Assembly: GCA_963816985.1 (NCBI GenBank)
Contig: CAWFMF010000004.1
Span: forward strand, 3,906,001-3,970,000
Direction: 5' to 3'
From: JAIVJM01 sp963816985
Lineage (GTDB): Bacteria > Acidobacteriota > Blastocatellia > Pyrinomonadales > Pyrinomonadaceae
DNA length: 64,000 nucleotides
The position numbers were made by a program, and so were the translations under genes. Of this stretch, positions 10,896 to 19,187 are shown piece by piece; the first letter of the stretch is position 1, and every line of letters begins with the position of its first letter. The notes beneath the pieces are model-generated. The model had not been told where the DNA came from. It made no database searches and saw only the letters and a list, made by a program, of their open reading frames with translations.

Positions 10896-10925
10896 ACTCT
10901 CGGAAAGTCCGTGCGGCGCGGAGCC

Positions 10926-11693
10926 TCAACGCTTGCCGAGCGCCGCGAAAAAGGCTTCGCTGTAGGAGCGGCTCAGTACGAGCCGCGTGCCGTCGCGCAA
11001 ATGGAGCGCGTGGTCTCCGTTGAACAAAGCCTTCGTCTCCACGACGCGCGCGAGGTTGACCGCCGTCGAGCGATGCACCCTTCTGAATTTGGCCGGATCG
11101 AGTTGTTCACACATCCGGCTCAACTTCTCACGGACGAGGTATTCCCGTCCGGCGGCGTGGAGTTCGACGTAATTGTTGGCCGCGCCTATCCAATCAATCT
11201 CTTCCACCGGCAGCAGGACGGCCCGCCCTCGCAGCTTGACCTCGACGCGGCTCAGGTATTTGGCCCCGCCGTAGATTGACTTGATGAGTTCGCGCAGCCG
11301 CCGGTCAATCTGCTCGTCGAGTGAGCGACTGATGCGCGCTCGGGCGCGTTCGACCGCCAGCATCAGACGCTCGCGGCTGAACGGCTTGAGCAGGTAGTCG
11401 AGCGCGTGCACTTCAAAGGCTCGAAGGGCGAACTGGTCATACGCCGTGACGAAGACGACGACCGGCAAGCGTTCGCCGCCTAACTCACGGACGACCTCGA
11501 AGCCACCCATCCGCGGCATCTGGAGATCAAGGAAAAGCAGATCGGGCGACTCCTCCCGCACAGCCTTGACCGCTGCCTCGCCGTCGGCGCATTCCCGGAC
11601 GATTTTAACGTCCGGCATCTCCTCCAGAAAAGCTCTCATCCTGAGCCGGGCGGGCTCCTCGTCGTCAACAATGATCACACGAATCGCGCTCAT
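10926..11693 (-). CDS. LytTR-family response regulator
   Basis: This 255-residue protein has an N-terminal receiver domain (residues 1-120) with the acidic pocket DDEE, the phospho-acceptor aspartate in LLFLDLQMPRMGG, and the conserved lysine in LLKPFSRERL. A LytTR DNA-binding domain occupies about 150-250, recognisable from VEEIDWIGAANNYVELHA and FRRVHRSTAVNL. Such regulators bind direct repeats upstream of their targets. It is the first gene of a two-gene minus-strand unit with the LytS-type kinase, 30 bases apart. The ATG at 11693 leads directly into the receiver fold, so the start is secure. Confidence 0.93.
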   Translation of the reverse strand: MSAIRVIIVDDEEPARLRMRAFLEEMPDVKIVRECADGEAAVKAVREESPDLLFLDLQMPRMGGFEVVRELGGERLPVVVFVTAYDQFALRAFEVHALDYLLKPFSRERLMLAVERARARISRSLDEQIDRRLRELIKSIYGGAKYLSRVEVKLRGRAVLLPVEEIDWIGAANNYVELHAAGREYLVREKLSRMCEQLDPAKFRRVHRSTAVNLARVVETKALFNGDHALHLRDGTRLVLSRSYSEAFFAALGKR

Positions 11694-11834
11694 TCTCCGA
11701 ACCTTCCGGCAACTGCGGAACGGCCAAGTCTAGCCATAACATTTGCCTTGTTGCAAACTATCTAGTCGAGACACCCCCCAGCCTCTCTGCCTGACGCGGG
11801 CTCTGGTGCACATGCTGCGGCTGGTGGGCGCAGG

Positions 11835-12258
11835 CCACTTGAGCAACTCGCCGACCCGCACGCGGTGTTGGCCGCCTACGCCGAACTCTATGACCAGCGC
11901 GGCGGGATGGTGGAGATCGAGTTGAAGGAGTCAAAGCACGGCGTTGGATTGGCGAAGCGGAATAAGAAGAGTTACATGGGCCAGCAGATGGTGGTGCTGC
12001 TCAGTGCTTTGGCGCGTAACTGTCTCGTGTGGGCGAGGCGGTGGCTTCAAGAGCGCGCGCTGAAGTTGAAGAAGTACGGCGTGCAGCGCCTGGCGCGTGA
12101 TGTGTTCCAAGTCGCCGGGCAGATCGAGTATGAGGGTCGGCACGTCGTGAAGCGGATCGTGTTGAATGAGGTGTCGGCCTTAGCGCAATGGCGCGCTAAG
12201 GCCCTACGAGCGTTGTTGAAGGCAGAGCACGTGCACGTTATTTTGGGCGAAATTTAGA
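11835..12258 (+). pseudogene. C-terminal relic of a DDE transposase
   Basis: An open frame from about 11835 to the TAG at 12255-12257 encodes only the last 140 or so residues of a transposase. It contains LYDQRGGMVEIELKESK, resembling the Y-R-E-K signature of the IS4/IS1380 clan, and ends in a leucine-rich tail closing with ILGEI. It is clearly homologous to the C-terminus of the transposase at 12296-12922, which closes with ILDKI. The sequence around 12239-12258 resembles that element's terminal inverted repeat, so the stop codon lies in the repeat in both copies. The N-terminal two thirds are missing. This copy faces the neighbouring relic tail to tail. Confidence 0.75.
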
Positions 12259-12294
12259 AGCCTGTAGTTGGCGACCGATAATTCATAATTGTGT

Positions 12295-13276
12295 CCTAGA
12301 TTTTGTCCAAAATAATCACCACTTGCTCCGGCAACAGTAAGGCTCGTAAAGCACTGAGCAACCCGCGTGCGAATGGCGCACCGCGGTTGAGAACGATCCG
12401 CTTGATGCTGTCCCTCCGATCCACTTCGATCAAGCCACTGATACTCAGCAGATCACGGACAAAGCGTAAGACCCCGTAGCGGATCAACTGTGGTGACTCC
12501 TCACACAGCCGCGACCTAGCCCAGACCAGTACGTCATGCGCGAGTTGGTTGAGCAGCACGAGCATGTCTTGCGCTTCAGCCTTTTTCTTCTGACGCTTCG
12601 CCATCCCGAAGCCTTGCTTGTCCTCTTTGATCTCGATCTCGATGGCCCCGCCACGCCTGTCATAGAGTTGCGCGTAGGCGCGGCACAGCTTTTCGAGGTC
12701 GGACGCATCACTTGCCGGTTGACCGGGCAACTCAAGCACGTCGCGCGGCGCGAGCGTCGAGATCAACATCCCGTGGCTCGTCTGCCCGTTGCGCTTGTGC
12801 CAGCGAATGACGAGTCGCTTGACTGGTCTGACGTAATGAGGCCGACCGCCTGTTGCATCTCGGCGAGGTTGCGCGGGGTGCAGGCGTTCAAGGTCTGCTG
12901 CACGACCGACTGTTCGGCGCAAGGCTGACGCCCGAAGGCGCGTTGCAAAGACTCGTCACTCCGGAGACGCGGGTTGATCTCGCACAGGCCGTGCGCGCCG
13001 GCGAGGATGGCGATGAAGGCGTCGTGGAGCTTCTCGATGGGGGGATGACGAACGGTCTTCTGCTTGATGAAGACATGTCCCTTGATCGCGTCAAAGAGCT
13101 TGAGCGAGCTGATCCTGATTCCGATGGCGGCGAGCGTGGCGTGCGGCGTGTCGTGCGGCGTCGGCTGTCGAGAGCGTGTCACGGCGTTCCTCCTGAAGAA
13201 TGAGGAACAGTATCAACCACTCGCCTCCTCAACTACTTACGAGAGCACCTTGTCGCTATTTTGGACAAAATTTAGG
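12295..13276 (-). mobile_element. Internally deleted IS element, IS4/IS1380 clan
   Basis: The element is bounded by 20-base inverted repeats at 12295-12314 and 13257-13276 that agree at 19 of 20 positions (consensus cctaRattttgtccaaaata). The transposase stop codon lies inside the left repeat. At 982 bases it is shorter than a working element should be, because the central part of the transposase gene is missing. I see no clear target-site duplication. Its left end lies about 36 bases from the end of an oppositely oriented relic of the same family. Confidence 0.8.
12296..13182 (-). pseudogene. Deleted and frameshifted DDE transposase gene
   Basis: Two frames carry the ends of one transposase. 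From the ATG at 13182 the first frame reads the N-terminal part (AILAGAHGLCEINPRLRSD, then CAEQSVVQQTLNACT). Near 12838 homology jumps to the frame ending at 12296, which carries HYVRPVKRLVIRW and then LYDRRGGAIEIEIKEDK. About 190 central residues, including the first catalytic aspartates, are absent, so the protein cannot be active. The C-terminal portion (ending LLLPEQVVIILDKI) matches the relic at 11835-12258. I do not assign the exact IS family. Confidence 0.78.
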
Positions 13277-13410
13277 TATGTCTTGAGGCGGTGAGCATTA
13301 AACACTTCATTGCATAAGCGAGGTAAATTTCAGCCGTGTAAAAATTTCTTGCATCGGGATAGTGTGACGATATGGGATGAGCATATAATGGCATTCAAGT
13401 AAAGAATGCA

Positions 13411-13456
13411 TTTTTCTACGAACTCTAAAACCATGCGGTAAGAGTTCGTAGAAAAA
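13411..13456. repeat. Perfect 16-base inverted repeat
   Basis: The arms 13411-13426 (tttttctacgaactct) and 13441-13456 are exact reverse complements separated by a 14-base loop. They lie in an AT-rich stretch (13277-13538) between the IS relic and the next gene. The T-rich and A-rich outer ends could act as a bidirectional terminator, or the structure could be a trimmed mobile-element end. No other feature is evident in this 262-base gap. Confidence 0.7.
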
Positions 13457-13538
13457 TATGGCCGGTCACTTCACTGTAATAAGAGCCAATCAATATGTCT
13501 AAAAACTCACCTTCAGCCCGAATAGATAAACTTAAGTC

Positions 13539-16500
13539 ATGTTACGCGGCGCACGGCTGTCGGAAATCCCCGTCGCCCGGGCCGAGAGCTTCCTGGCCGA
13601 CGCCCAGTTGGAGAGCTTCGTGACCGAGACTCTGAGCGTGGGCGTCCTGGAGAGCCTCGGCGCGGCGCGTGTCCCCATTCGGATGGGTTTCCTGTTGCAA
13701 TCGACTTCGATCTCAGCCGACGGGTCGAGCTGGAAGCCTCAGGGCGTCGTCAGTCTGGTCATAGAGAACGGCGGGGGGGAGTCATCGCAATTCTTCCAGC
13801 TCTCGAAGGGGCTGGCGCAGTGGTTGCTGGCGACCTACGGCGGCTTGGGGAGCTTCGAGCAACAACTCCAAAAGGTCGCGGACGAGTTGACGGCGCACAA
13901 GTTCGACACTCAGGTCGAGACCTGCCTGAGGAGTCAGTTCAGCTTTACGCTGACCACGGTTGGCACCTTGGGCAGCGAAACGCCCTTCGTCGTGGTGCCG
14001 GTTCATGCCAGCCTTGGCTTCAAGTACAACGGCGCCACCACGCCCTTCGGCAGCCCCACGGTGCCAGCTAACTATGGGGATATTGTCACCGCTTACTTCA
14101 GCCAGAACGGCAAACCGACAGCCGCCCCGACATCCCGCGACTCGGTCGCGTCTCTGCTTTTTGACGAATACTTCGTGATGTATGCGAAGCAGCTCATCAC
14201 CGACTTGCAGAAGGACGATGTCGTCAAGACCGGCTCGCTCGACGCGGCGATGAAGGTTGTCGATCTGGGCAACGTGGGAGGCTTTGTGTCGCGCTTCCTG
14301 ATGGGGGGCATCCGGCTCCCCAATCCGGATAATCCTCAGGCCCTGGCCCCGATGTACGTACTGACCAACCAGCAGTTCCAGTTGGCTCAGAACTCCGATA
14401 AGACGTGGGTGCTCAGCGCCGAGCTCGTCGGGACGAGCAGCACGCCCGATTGGATCACTCTCGACGGCATGGTCAGCGCCGGCCTCGACAGCAAACAGGT
14501 GTTTACGAGCGGCCCGACCTCGGCCCCGCCCTGGAGCCTCGGCCCGATCCGCCCGCTATCGCCCGTCGCGGCAAGGTTCCCCATGAACAGCAGTGTGACG
14601 TGGACCGACACCACGACTACGAAGCATCTGCTTTTCAATTTCTCCGAAGGTCTGCACATCGCCATCGAGCAGTGGCGCGAGAGCACCGGCGGCAGCAAGG
14701 GCCCGTGGCTGTCACTCGAACAGGTGACCGGCTCGACCCAGTCCCAAACTACCCACAAGCCCTACGCGGCGTCGGCCGCGCTGCTCTTGCCGCTCACCCT
14801 CAAGACGATTCCTAAGCCCGGCGGGAAACCGGGCGAGGTGCTCGAAGACATCTACTCGTTGGTGGGCACCGACGAGGTGCATCGCGCCTACCTCCAAGCT
14901 TTGCTCGATGATAATTCAGCGACCCTCAGCTCTCTGGACATGATGGTCAGCCAGAGCCGCGGCAACTACGTGTCCACCAAAAAGCCGCCGAGCGTCCTGG
15001 TCCGAACCAACCTTTCGACGGCCACCGCCCCCGGCGGCGGCGGCGCGGCTGCCGCTAGGGCCGTCAGGGACGCGAACAGCAATATCGGCGGCCCGAATTT
15101 CTCCAATTACGCCAAACCCGGACAAGGCGGAGGCGAGCTCGCGAAGTTTTTGCGGTTGGTGTGGGAGTGCAGCGTCGTCCACACCGGGGGCTTTTACCTT
15201 CAGGTCGAAGGGCTTCCAGCGGAACTGTTCCAGGGCGGCCAAGCCTCGGTGCAGTTGCTGATACAGACCGGGTCCCCGTCCGGCATCCCCGAAGCCGACC
15301 CGTACCATAACGCGCTGGTCGGCCCGCCGCCCGACGACAATTCCGCCGTCGTCGCCACGCTGGCTTCCGATACTCAGGCCACCCCGGTCGTGACCTACAC
15401 CAACTCTTATCCCGGCGGCTCGGTCGGCTGGTCCATTGAATGGCGGAACGCGCCCACCAAGATCGACGCCATCAATGACGCCGACTTCCTCCAGGGCCTG
15501 TATCAGATGGTCAGCTATCAGGTGACGGCCTTCGACGGAACCCCAATTATGAGGAATTGGAGTCGCCCGGTCACCGCGTTGAGTCAGCAACCGGGTGTTC
15601 CCACCTGGAGCTATCAAAGTGCGTTCGTGACCGCGCCATTGGTGGGGAAAGGTCAGAACACCTACGCGGCCATCGGCAAGACCATCGACATCGCCATTTC
15701 GATCGAGGACATCTTCGGCAACACGCTGCCGTCGAACTTCCTCCCGACCCAACGTCTGCCGGTGGTCTACAACGACGACATTATGGGGCTGGCTACGTGG
15801 GCCGGCGTGCGGGCCGATTTCAACGTCGGGGCCAACGGCGGACAGGTGCAACTGTCGGTGAATTTCCGTTTCGACACTTCGGTGGTGCAAGACAGCAGCG
15901 GCAAAGTCAATCCGGTCAGGCTCAGCCGAACTCTTGAGAATTACGACAAGATTCTCAACCAGCTAAGCGACCCGAACATGGGCGCGACGGTAGACACGAA
16001 CTCCATCCTGGCGGGGCAGCCGCTAGGCACGGACAACAATGGCGTCGCAGTCGTGCGGGACGTGCAAAAGTATGTGTCGCAGATCGTGAGTTGGTTGCAG
16101 AATGGCGGCACGGGGGACGGGCCCGCGGACATGCTGTTGCTGCTCCCGCTGGATAAGAGCTACCCGACGAAGTGGTCGGGCGACCTGCGCGAGTTGCAGA
16201 TCAGTCTGGGGCTCGCCCGCGCTCACGTGGACGACAAGATCGCCGCGCTGGCGCCGCAGGTGCGGAGCGTTTCGTCCGTCATCACGGCAATGCAGGGTAA
16301 GTCGTCGAAGGATGACCCCACCGGCTTGCTAGTATTCGCGTTGGGCCTGGAGGAGGCGTACTTCAAGTACGACGGGAGTGACGACGGGGTCATCAAAGTG
16401 GCTACCGGAGTCAACTCGGACCTGAGGAGCCGCTGGCTGGGCATGCAGTCGATCTGGCTAATGAGGTGGGGCGCCAAGTCGGGCGTCACGGTTCGCGTCC

Positions 16501-16934
16501 TCAACGACGAGCAGAACAAGCCAGTCTTTTACGCCCCTCCGCCACTGAGCACACAGCTCATCACACGCACGGTCGGCGGGCTCCGGCAATACGACGCGTC
16601 TCTTAACTTCACCGAAGTGAAGCAGGTTTTCTCGTCGGTTGACAGCGACCGGTGGGCCGCCGACTTCCTGTCGTCCGTGGAGAACATCTTCAGCCCGCAG
16701 ATCGCTCCGCGGGTGGCCGACCGCTCGTCCAGAGACGACGAAATCTATGACCCTTACGTCGCTAACAAGACCAGCCTAGCCCGCAGCATCTCGGCCACCC
16801 TGGCGCCTACATCTACGTGTATCAGCAGATGGTCGGCGATCCGGACTCGGCGAAGATCACGATGTATCCGGCCCTGCTCAACACACTGGAGAATGATTAC
16901 GGAATCTCGACTCTGGTGCGGATGGCCGCGATGA
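13539..16934 (+). CDS. Unrecognised large protein, N-terminal part (frameshifted)
   Basis: The frame runs for 1,131 codons; the first 1,085 or so look genuinely coding, while the last 45 codons (Arg/Ser-rich) are an out-of-frame tail. No signal peptide, membrane segment or known domain is recognised. The protein is rich in Ser, Thr, Gly and Pro, with beta-type segments and a Gly/Ala-rich linker near residue 495. A good Shine-Dalgarno site before the ATG at 13539 is lacking, so the true N-terminus may differ. The continuation lies in the -1 frame from about 16780, giving one protein of about 1,680 residues with the 16817-18571 frame. This could be a real mutation, an assembly error or, less likely, programmed frameshifting. 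The function is unknown. Confidence 0.7.
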   Translation: MLRGARLSEIPVARAESFLADAQLESFVTETLSVGVLESLGAARVPIRMGFLLQSTSISADGSSWKPQGVVSLVIENGGGESSQFFQLSKGLAQWLLATYGGLGSFEQQLQKVADELTAHKFDTQVETCLRSQFSFTLTTVGTLGSETPFVVVPVHASLGFKYNGATTPFGSPTVPANYGDIVTAYFSQNGKPTAAPTSRDSVASLLFDEYFVMYAKQLITDLQKDDVVKTGSLDAAMKVVDLGNVGGFVSRFLMGGIRLPNPDNPQALAPMYVLTNQQFQLAQNSDKTWVLSAELVGTSSTPDWITLDGMVSAGLDSKQVFTSGPTSAPPWSLGPIRPLSPVAARFPMNSSVTWTDTTTTKHLLFNFSEGLHIAIEQWRESTGGSKGPWLSLEQVTGSTQSQTTHKPYAASAALLLPLTLKTIPKPGGKPGEVLEDIYSLVGTDEVHRAYLQALLDDNSATLSSLDMMVSQSRGNYVSTKKPPSVLVRTNLSTATAPGGGGAAAARAVRDANSNIGGPNFSNYAKPGQGGGELAKFLRLVWECSVVHTGGFYLQVEGLPAELFQGGQASVQLLIQTGSPSGIPEADPYHNALVGPPPDDNSAVVATLASDTQATPVVTYTNSYPGGSVGWSIEWRNAPTKIDAINDADFLQGLYQMVSYQVTAFDGTPIMRNWSRPVTALSQQPGVPTWSYQSAFVTAPLVGKGQNTYAAIGKTIDIAISIEDIFGNTLPSNFLPTQRLPVVYNDDIMGLATWAGVRADFNVGANGGQVQLSVNFRFDTSVVQDSSGKVNPVRLSRTLENYDKILNQLSDPNMGATVDTNSILAGQPLGTDNNGVAVVRDVQKYVSQIVSWLQNGGTGDGPADMLLLLPLDKSYPTKWSGDLRELQISLGLARAHVDDKIAALAPQVRSVSSVITAMQGKSSKDDPTGLLVFALGLEEAYFKYDGSDDGVIKVATGVNSDLRSRWLGMQSIWLMRWGAKSGVTVRVLNDEQNKPVFYAPPPLSTQLITRTVGGLRQYDASLNFTEVKQVFSSVDSDRWAADFLSSVENIFSPQIAPRVADRSSRDDEIYDPYVANKTSLARSISATLAPTSTCISRWSAIRTRRRSRCIRPCSTHWRMITESRLWCGWPR

Positions 16935-18571
16935 TAGGTCTGCACGGTGACATCGAGCCCGGCGGCTCGCCCGACAGTCCGCCCAACCTGTACGGCAACA
17001 TCAGGGCCGTCGGCTCCGCCGCCGGCGACAGCGACAAGCCTCTGCCCTACAACCTCAGCCCGAGCAAGCTGCCGCTCAAGGACGGCAAGGCATGGCTGAA
17101 CTTCCTGCTCTCGGTGGAGGACCCGGCCGCGCAGAACGCGCTGACGCTGGACCTGGACTACCAGATGGGCTTCGTCGAGCACGACATCGATCCAGCCGCC
17201 ACGCGCTGCGACTACACCCCTTCCAACTGGTTGACCTTCGTGCTGCAACAGAACAACGCGCCCTTACCGACGAAGCAGAAGAACACGCTCACGGCCCCGA
17301 TGGGCGACCTACGCCTGCCCATCCCGCTGCGTTCCTATCCGCCGCTGCCAAAACTTCTGGCGGCCAGCGCCACGCAGGACACGCCGGGTGCCGACATTAA
17401 GATGATCGACCAGGCGCTGAGTTGGACTTACGAGCTCACCGTCGCACTCCCGGCAGCGAGCCAGGATACGCTCAACCTGATGGTGACCTTCAACGAGCCT
17501 AGCCAGGGAGTCTCAGGATCGCTGTCTCCCAGGGCTTTGCTCGCGACGGTCACGAAACGCCCGCCTCCGGCCGACCTTTTTGACGCCTTGGCACGATACG
17601 CCTTCGAGTACCCACAACTGGCGCCCGACATCAAGGCGCTCGCCGACGGTGGTACACCCCACTCGACCGACGCGCTTAAATACTTCAGCGAACTGGTGTC
17701 AGGCGTCGCCGGAGCGTGGCCCGGCTGGATTCCGCCCGTGCCGAATTTCCTAGCTTTGGCCGGCGAAGACACCACCCACGAGCAATGGGACTATGCCATT
17801 GACCATGCTCCCGACGGCACGCTGACCGCTTCGGCTTCGGGGAGCCGCAGGTCAGTCGTGTGGCCTGATATCGAAGGCTACCAGCCGCCGCAGATCGTGA
17901 CCCCGGACAAAAAGGCGACGTATGCGCTGAAGTCCCCGGGACCAGTCCCCGCGCAACTGAAGTTGTCGTGGAGCAAGCTGTACGTGCTCGACTATCAGAG
18001 CGCCCGCACGAGCGCGTTCATCGAGGGGAATCGCAACCTCGGGGGAGGAGGCGAAACGACCAACGAACAGTTCGTTTACCGCACGGAGACCGTTACCTTA
18101 CCGGCGCCGGTCGTGCCGCTGATCGTCGTCCCGAACACTTTGAATCTGGCTTCGGGGTCGAGCCTTCAGGCCGCCGTCACGTCGATGTTCCAGACCATGC
18201 ACACGAGTCCGGCCGGAACGATCACCTCCGGCGACTCTCAGGACACTCTGAAACTGGAGGGGCCAGTCTCCTACTCCTTCCGGCTGCTCGACAACCTCGA
18301 CAGTAGCGTGCGGAGTTTCCTGCCGCTATTCCTTCTGCAACAGGACATCGCCCCGGGGGCCGACCCGTCCGCTGCCCGGCAGGCGGCGCAGCATATGAAC
18401 AGTTGGCGAAAAGAGAACGACCCGAAGATCGACAACAGCGCCATCTCCTTCCGCTTAACTGTCTTTGCGACCAAGATCGTACAAGGCGAGGAACAACTGC
18501 CCCTGGTCCAGTTCACCGATCTGAGCATCCCCGTGCCCGACAACAATCCGGACTGGTGGCAGCCTTCGTAG
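16817..18571 (+). CDS. Unrecognised large protein, C-terminal part
   Basis: This 584-residue frame begins at a GTG, but homogeneous coding sequence extends upstream to about 16780 (GAYIYVYQQMVGDPDSAKI). It therefore continues the preceding frame after a one-base loss rather than being a separate gene. It contains no domain I recognise. It has the same Ser/Pro/Leu-rich, beta-type composition as the upstream part and ends in IPVPDNNPDWWQPS. A strong palindrome that looks like its terminator starts 33 bases after the stop. The protein is presumably soluble, since no membrane segment is visible. The function is unknown. Confidence 0.7.
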   Translation: MYQQMVGDPDSAKITMYPALLNTLENDYGISTLVRMAAMIGLHGDIEPGGSPDSPPNLYGNIRAVGSAAGDSDKPLPYNLSPSKLPLKDGKAWLNFLLSVEDPAAQNALTLDLDYQMGFVEHDIDPAATRCDYTPSNWLTFVLQQNNAPLPTKQKNTLTAPMGDLRLPIPLRSYPPLPKLLAASATQDTPGADIKMIDQALSWTYELTVALPAASQDTLNLMVTFNEPSQGVSGSLSPRALLATVTKRPPPADLFDALARYAFEYPQLAPDIKALADGGTPHSTDALKYFSELVSGVAGAWPGWIPPVPNFLALAGEDTTHEQWDYAIDHAPDGTLTASASGSRRSVVWPDIEGYQPPQIVTPDKKATYALKSPGPVPAQLKLSWSKLYVLDYQSARTSAFIEGNRNLGGGGETTNEQFVYRTETVTLPAPVVPLIVVPNTLNLASGSSLQAAVTSMFQTMHTSPAGTITSGDSQDTLKLEGPVSYSFRLLDNLDSSVRSFLPLFLLQQDIAPGADPSAARQAAQHMNSWRKENDPKIDNSAISFRLTVFATKIVQGEEQLPLVQFTDLSIPVPDNNPDWWQPS

Positions 18572-18603
18572 CAGGATATAGTGATGTAATTTGTCAGTGG
18601 CTG

Positions 18604-18650
18604 GCGGCGGAGGGTGTGGTCGTTAACGACCACACCCTCCGCCGCAGTTT
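18604..18650 (+). terminator. Strong palindromic terminator
   Basis: Bases 18604-18645 form a perfect inverted repeat with two 21-base arms meeting at a central TTAA, followed by a short T-rich tract (ttt). It lies 33 bases beyond the stop of the large unknown gene, so an intrinsic terminator is the simplest reading. A loop-free 42-base palindrome is longer than most terminators, and part of it could also be a protein-binding site. Confidence 0.75.
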
Positions 18651-19140
18651 ATAGCGTTGTGATGTTATGAAGCAGGTGCCTCGGATGTGTGAGTGCAGCA
18701 AAGGTCGGGGAGATTTCGATTTGAAAGGTGCCGGCCTCATCATCCTTTACTGTAAGCTTGGTTGGGTCCACATTGGAGACGGAAGTGAACCCTCAGTAGA
18801 GTCTGATGTCGGCAATAAAGTATTTGACTCACTAAGCACCTAACCCGACTCATGTGACCCGCTAATTCGACGCCTCCTCAGCCACAGTTTCCCGATAGAT
18901 GCGTCTAGTATGTCATTGCCCCAATTAGGGTCTGAGAACTACTATTCTGTCCAGTTGAAATCCTACTGCCCGTGCGGGGAGGGAAGTACAACGCATTGCG
19001 GATCGAGGTCTATTACCGCAGTCCTCGGTTCGCATTTTGGGTGCATAAAAACGCATAACTGAACATTGAAATTCAAGAAGCATGGATTTTGAAAATGCGT
19101 CTTAGTAACGCAGAAGCAATTTTTCACTAATCTAGCTTTA
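18651..19140. other. Non-coding gap, about 490 bases
   Basis: This stretch is less GC-rich than its surroundings. A 58-codon frame at 18667-18843 starts with ATG but has no Shine-Dalgarno site and no recognisable sequence, so I do not call it a gene. I see no RNA gene or mobile-element end. Confidence 0.5.
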
Positions 19141-19182
19141 AGAAGAAAGCCCCGACGGTGAGTGTTGTCGGGGCTTTCTTCT
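19141..19182 (-). terminator. Terminator of the Calx-beta protein gene
   Basis: Perfect 16-base arms (19141-19156 and 19167-19182, agaagaaagccccgac and its complement) enclose a 10-base loop. The GC-rich core with an A/T-rich outer stem lies six bases past the stop of the minus-strand gene, a classic intrinsic terminator. The symmetric A/T flanks could also stop transcripts entering from the plus strand. Confidence 0.9.
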
Positions 19183-19187
19183 GCGGC

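Noticed and set aside
18667..18843. A 58-codon frame starting with ATG
   Set aside because: No ribosome-binding site, no recognisable motif and no partner gene; not enough to call a gene.
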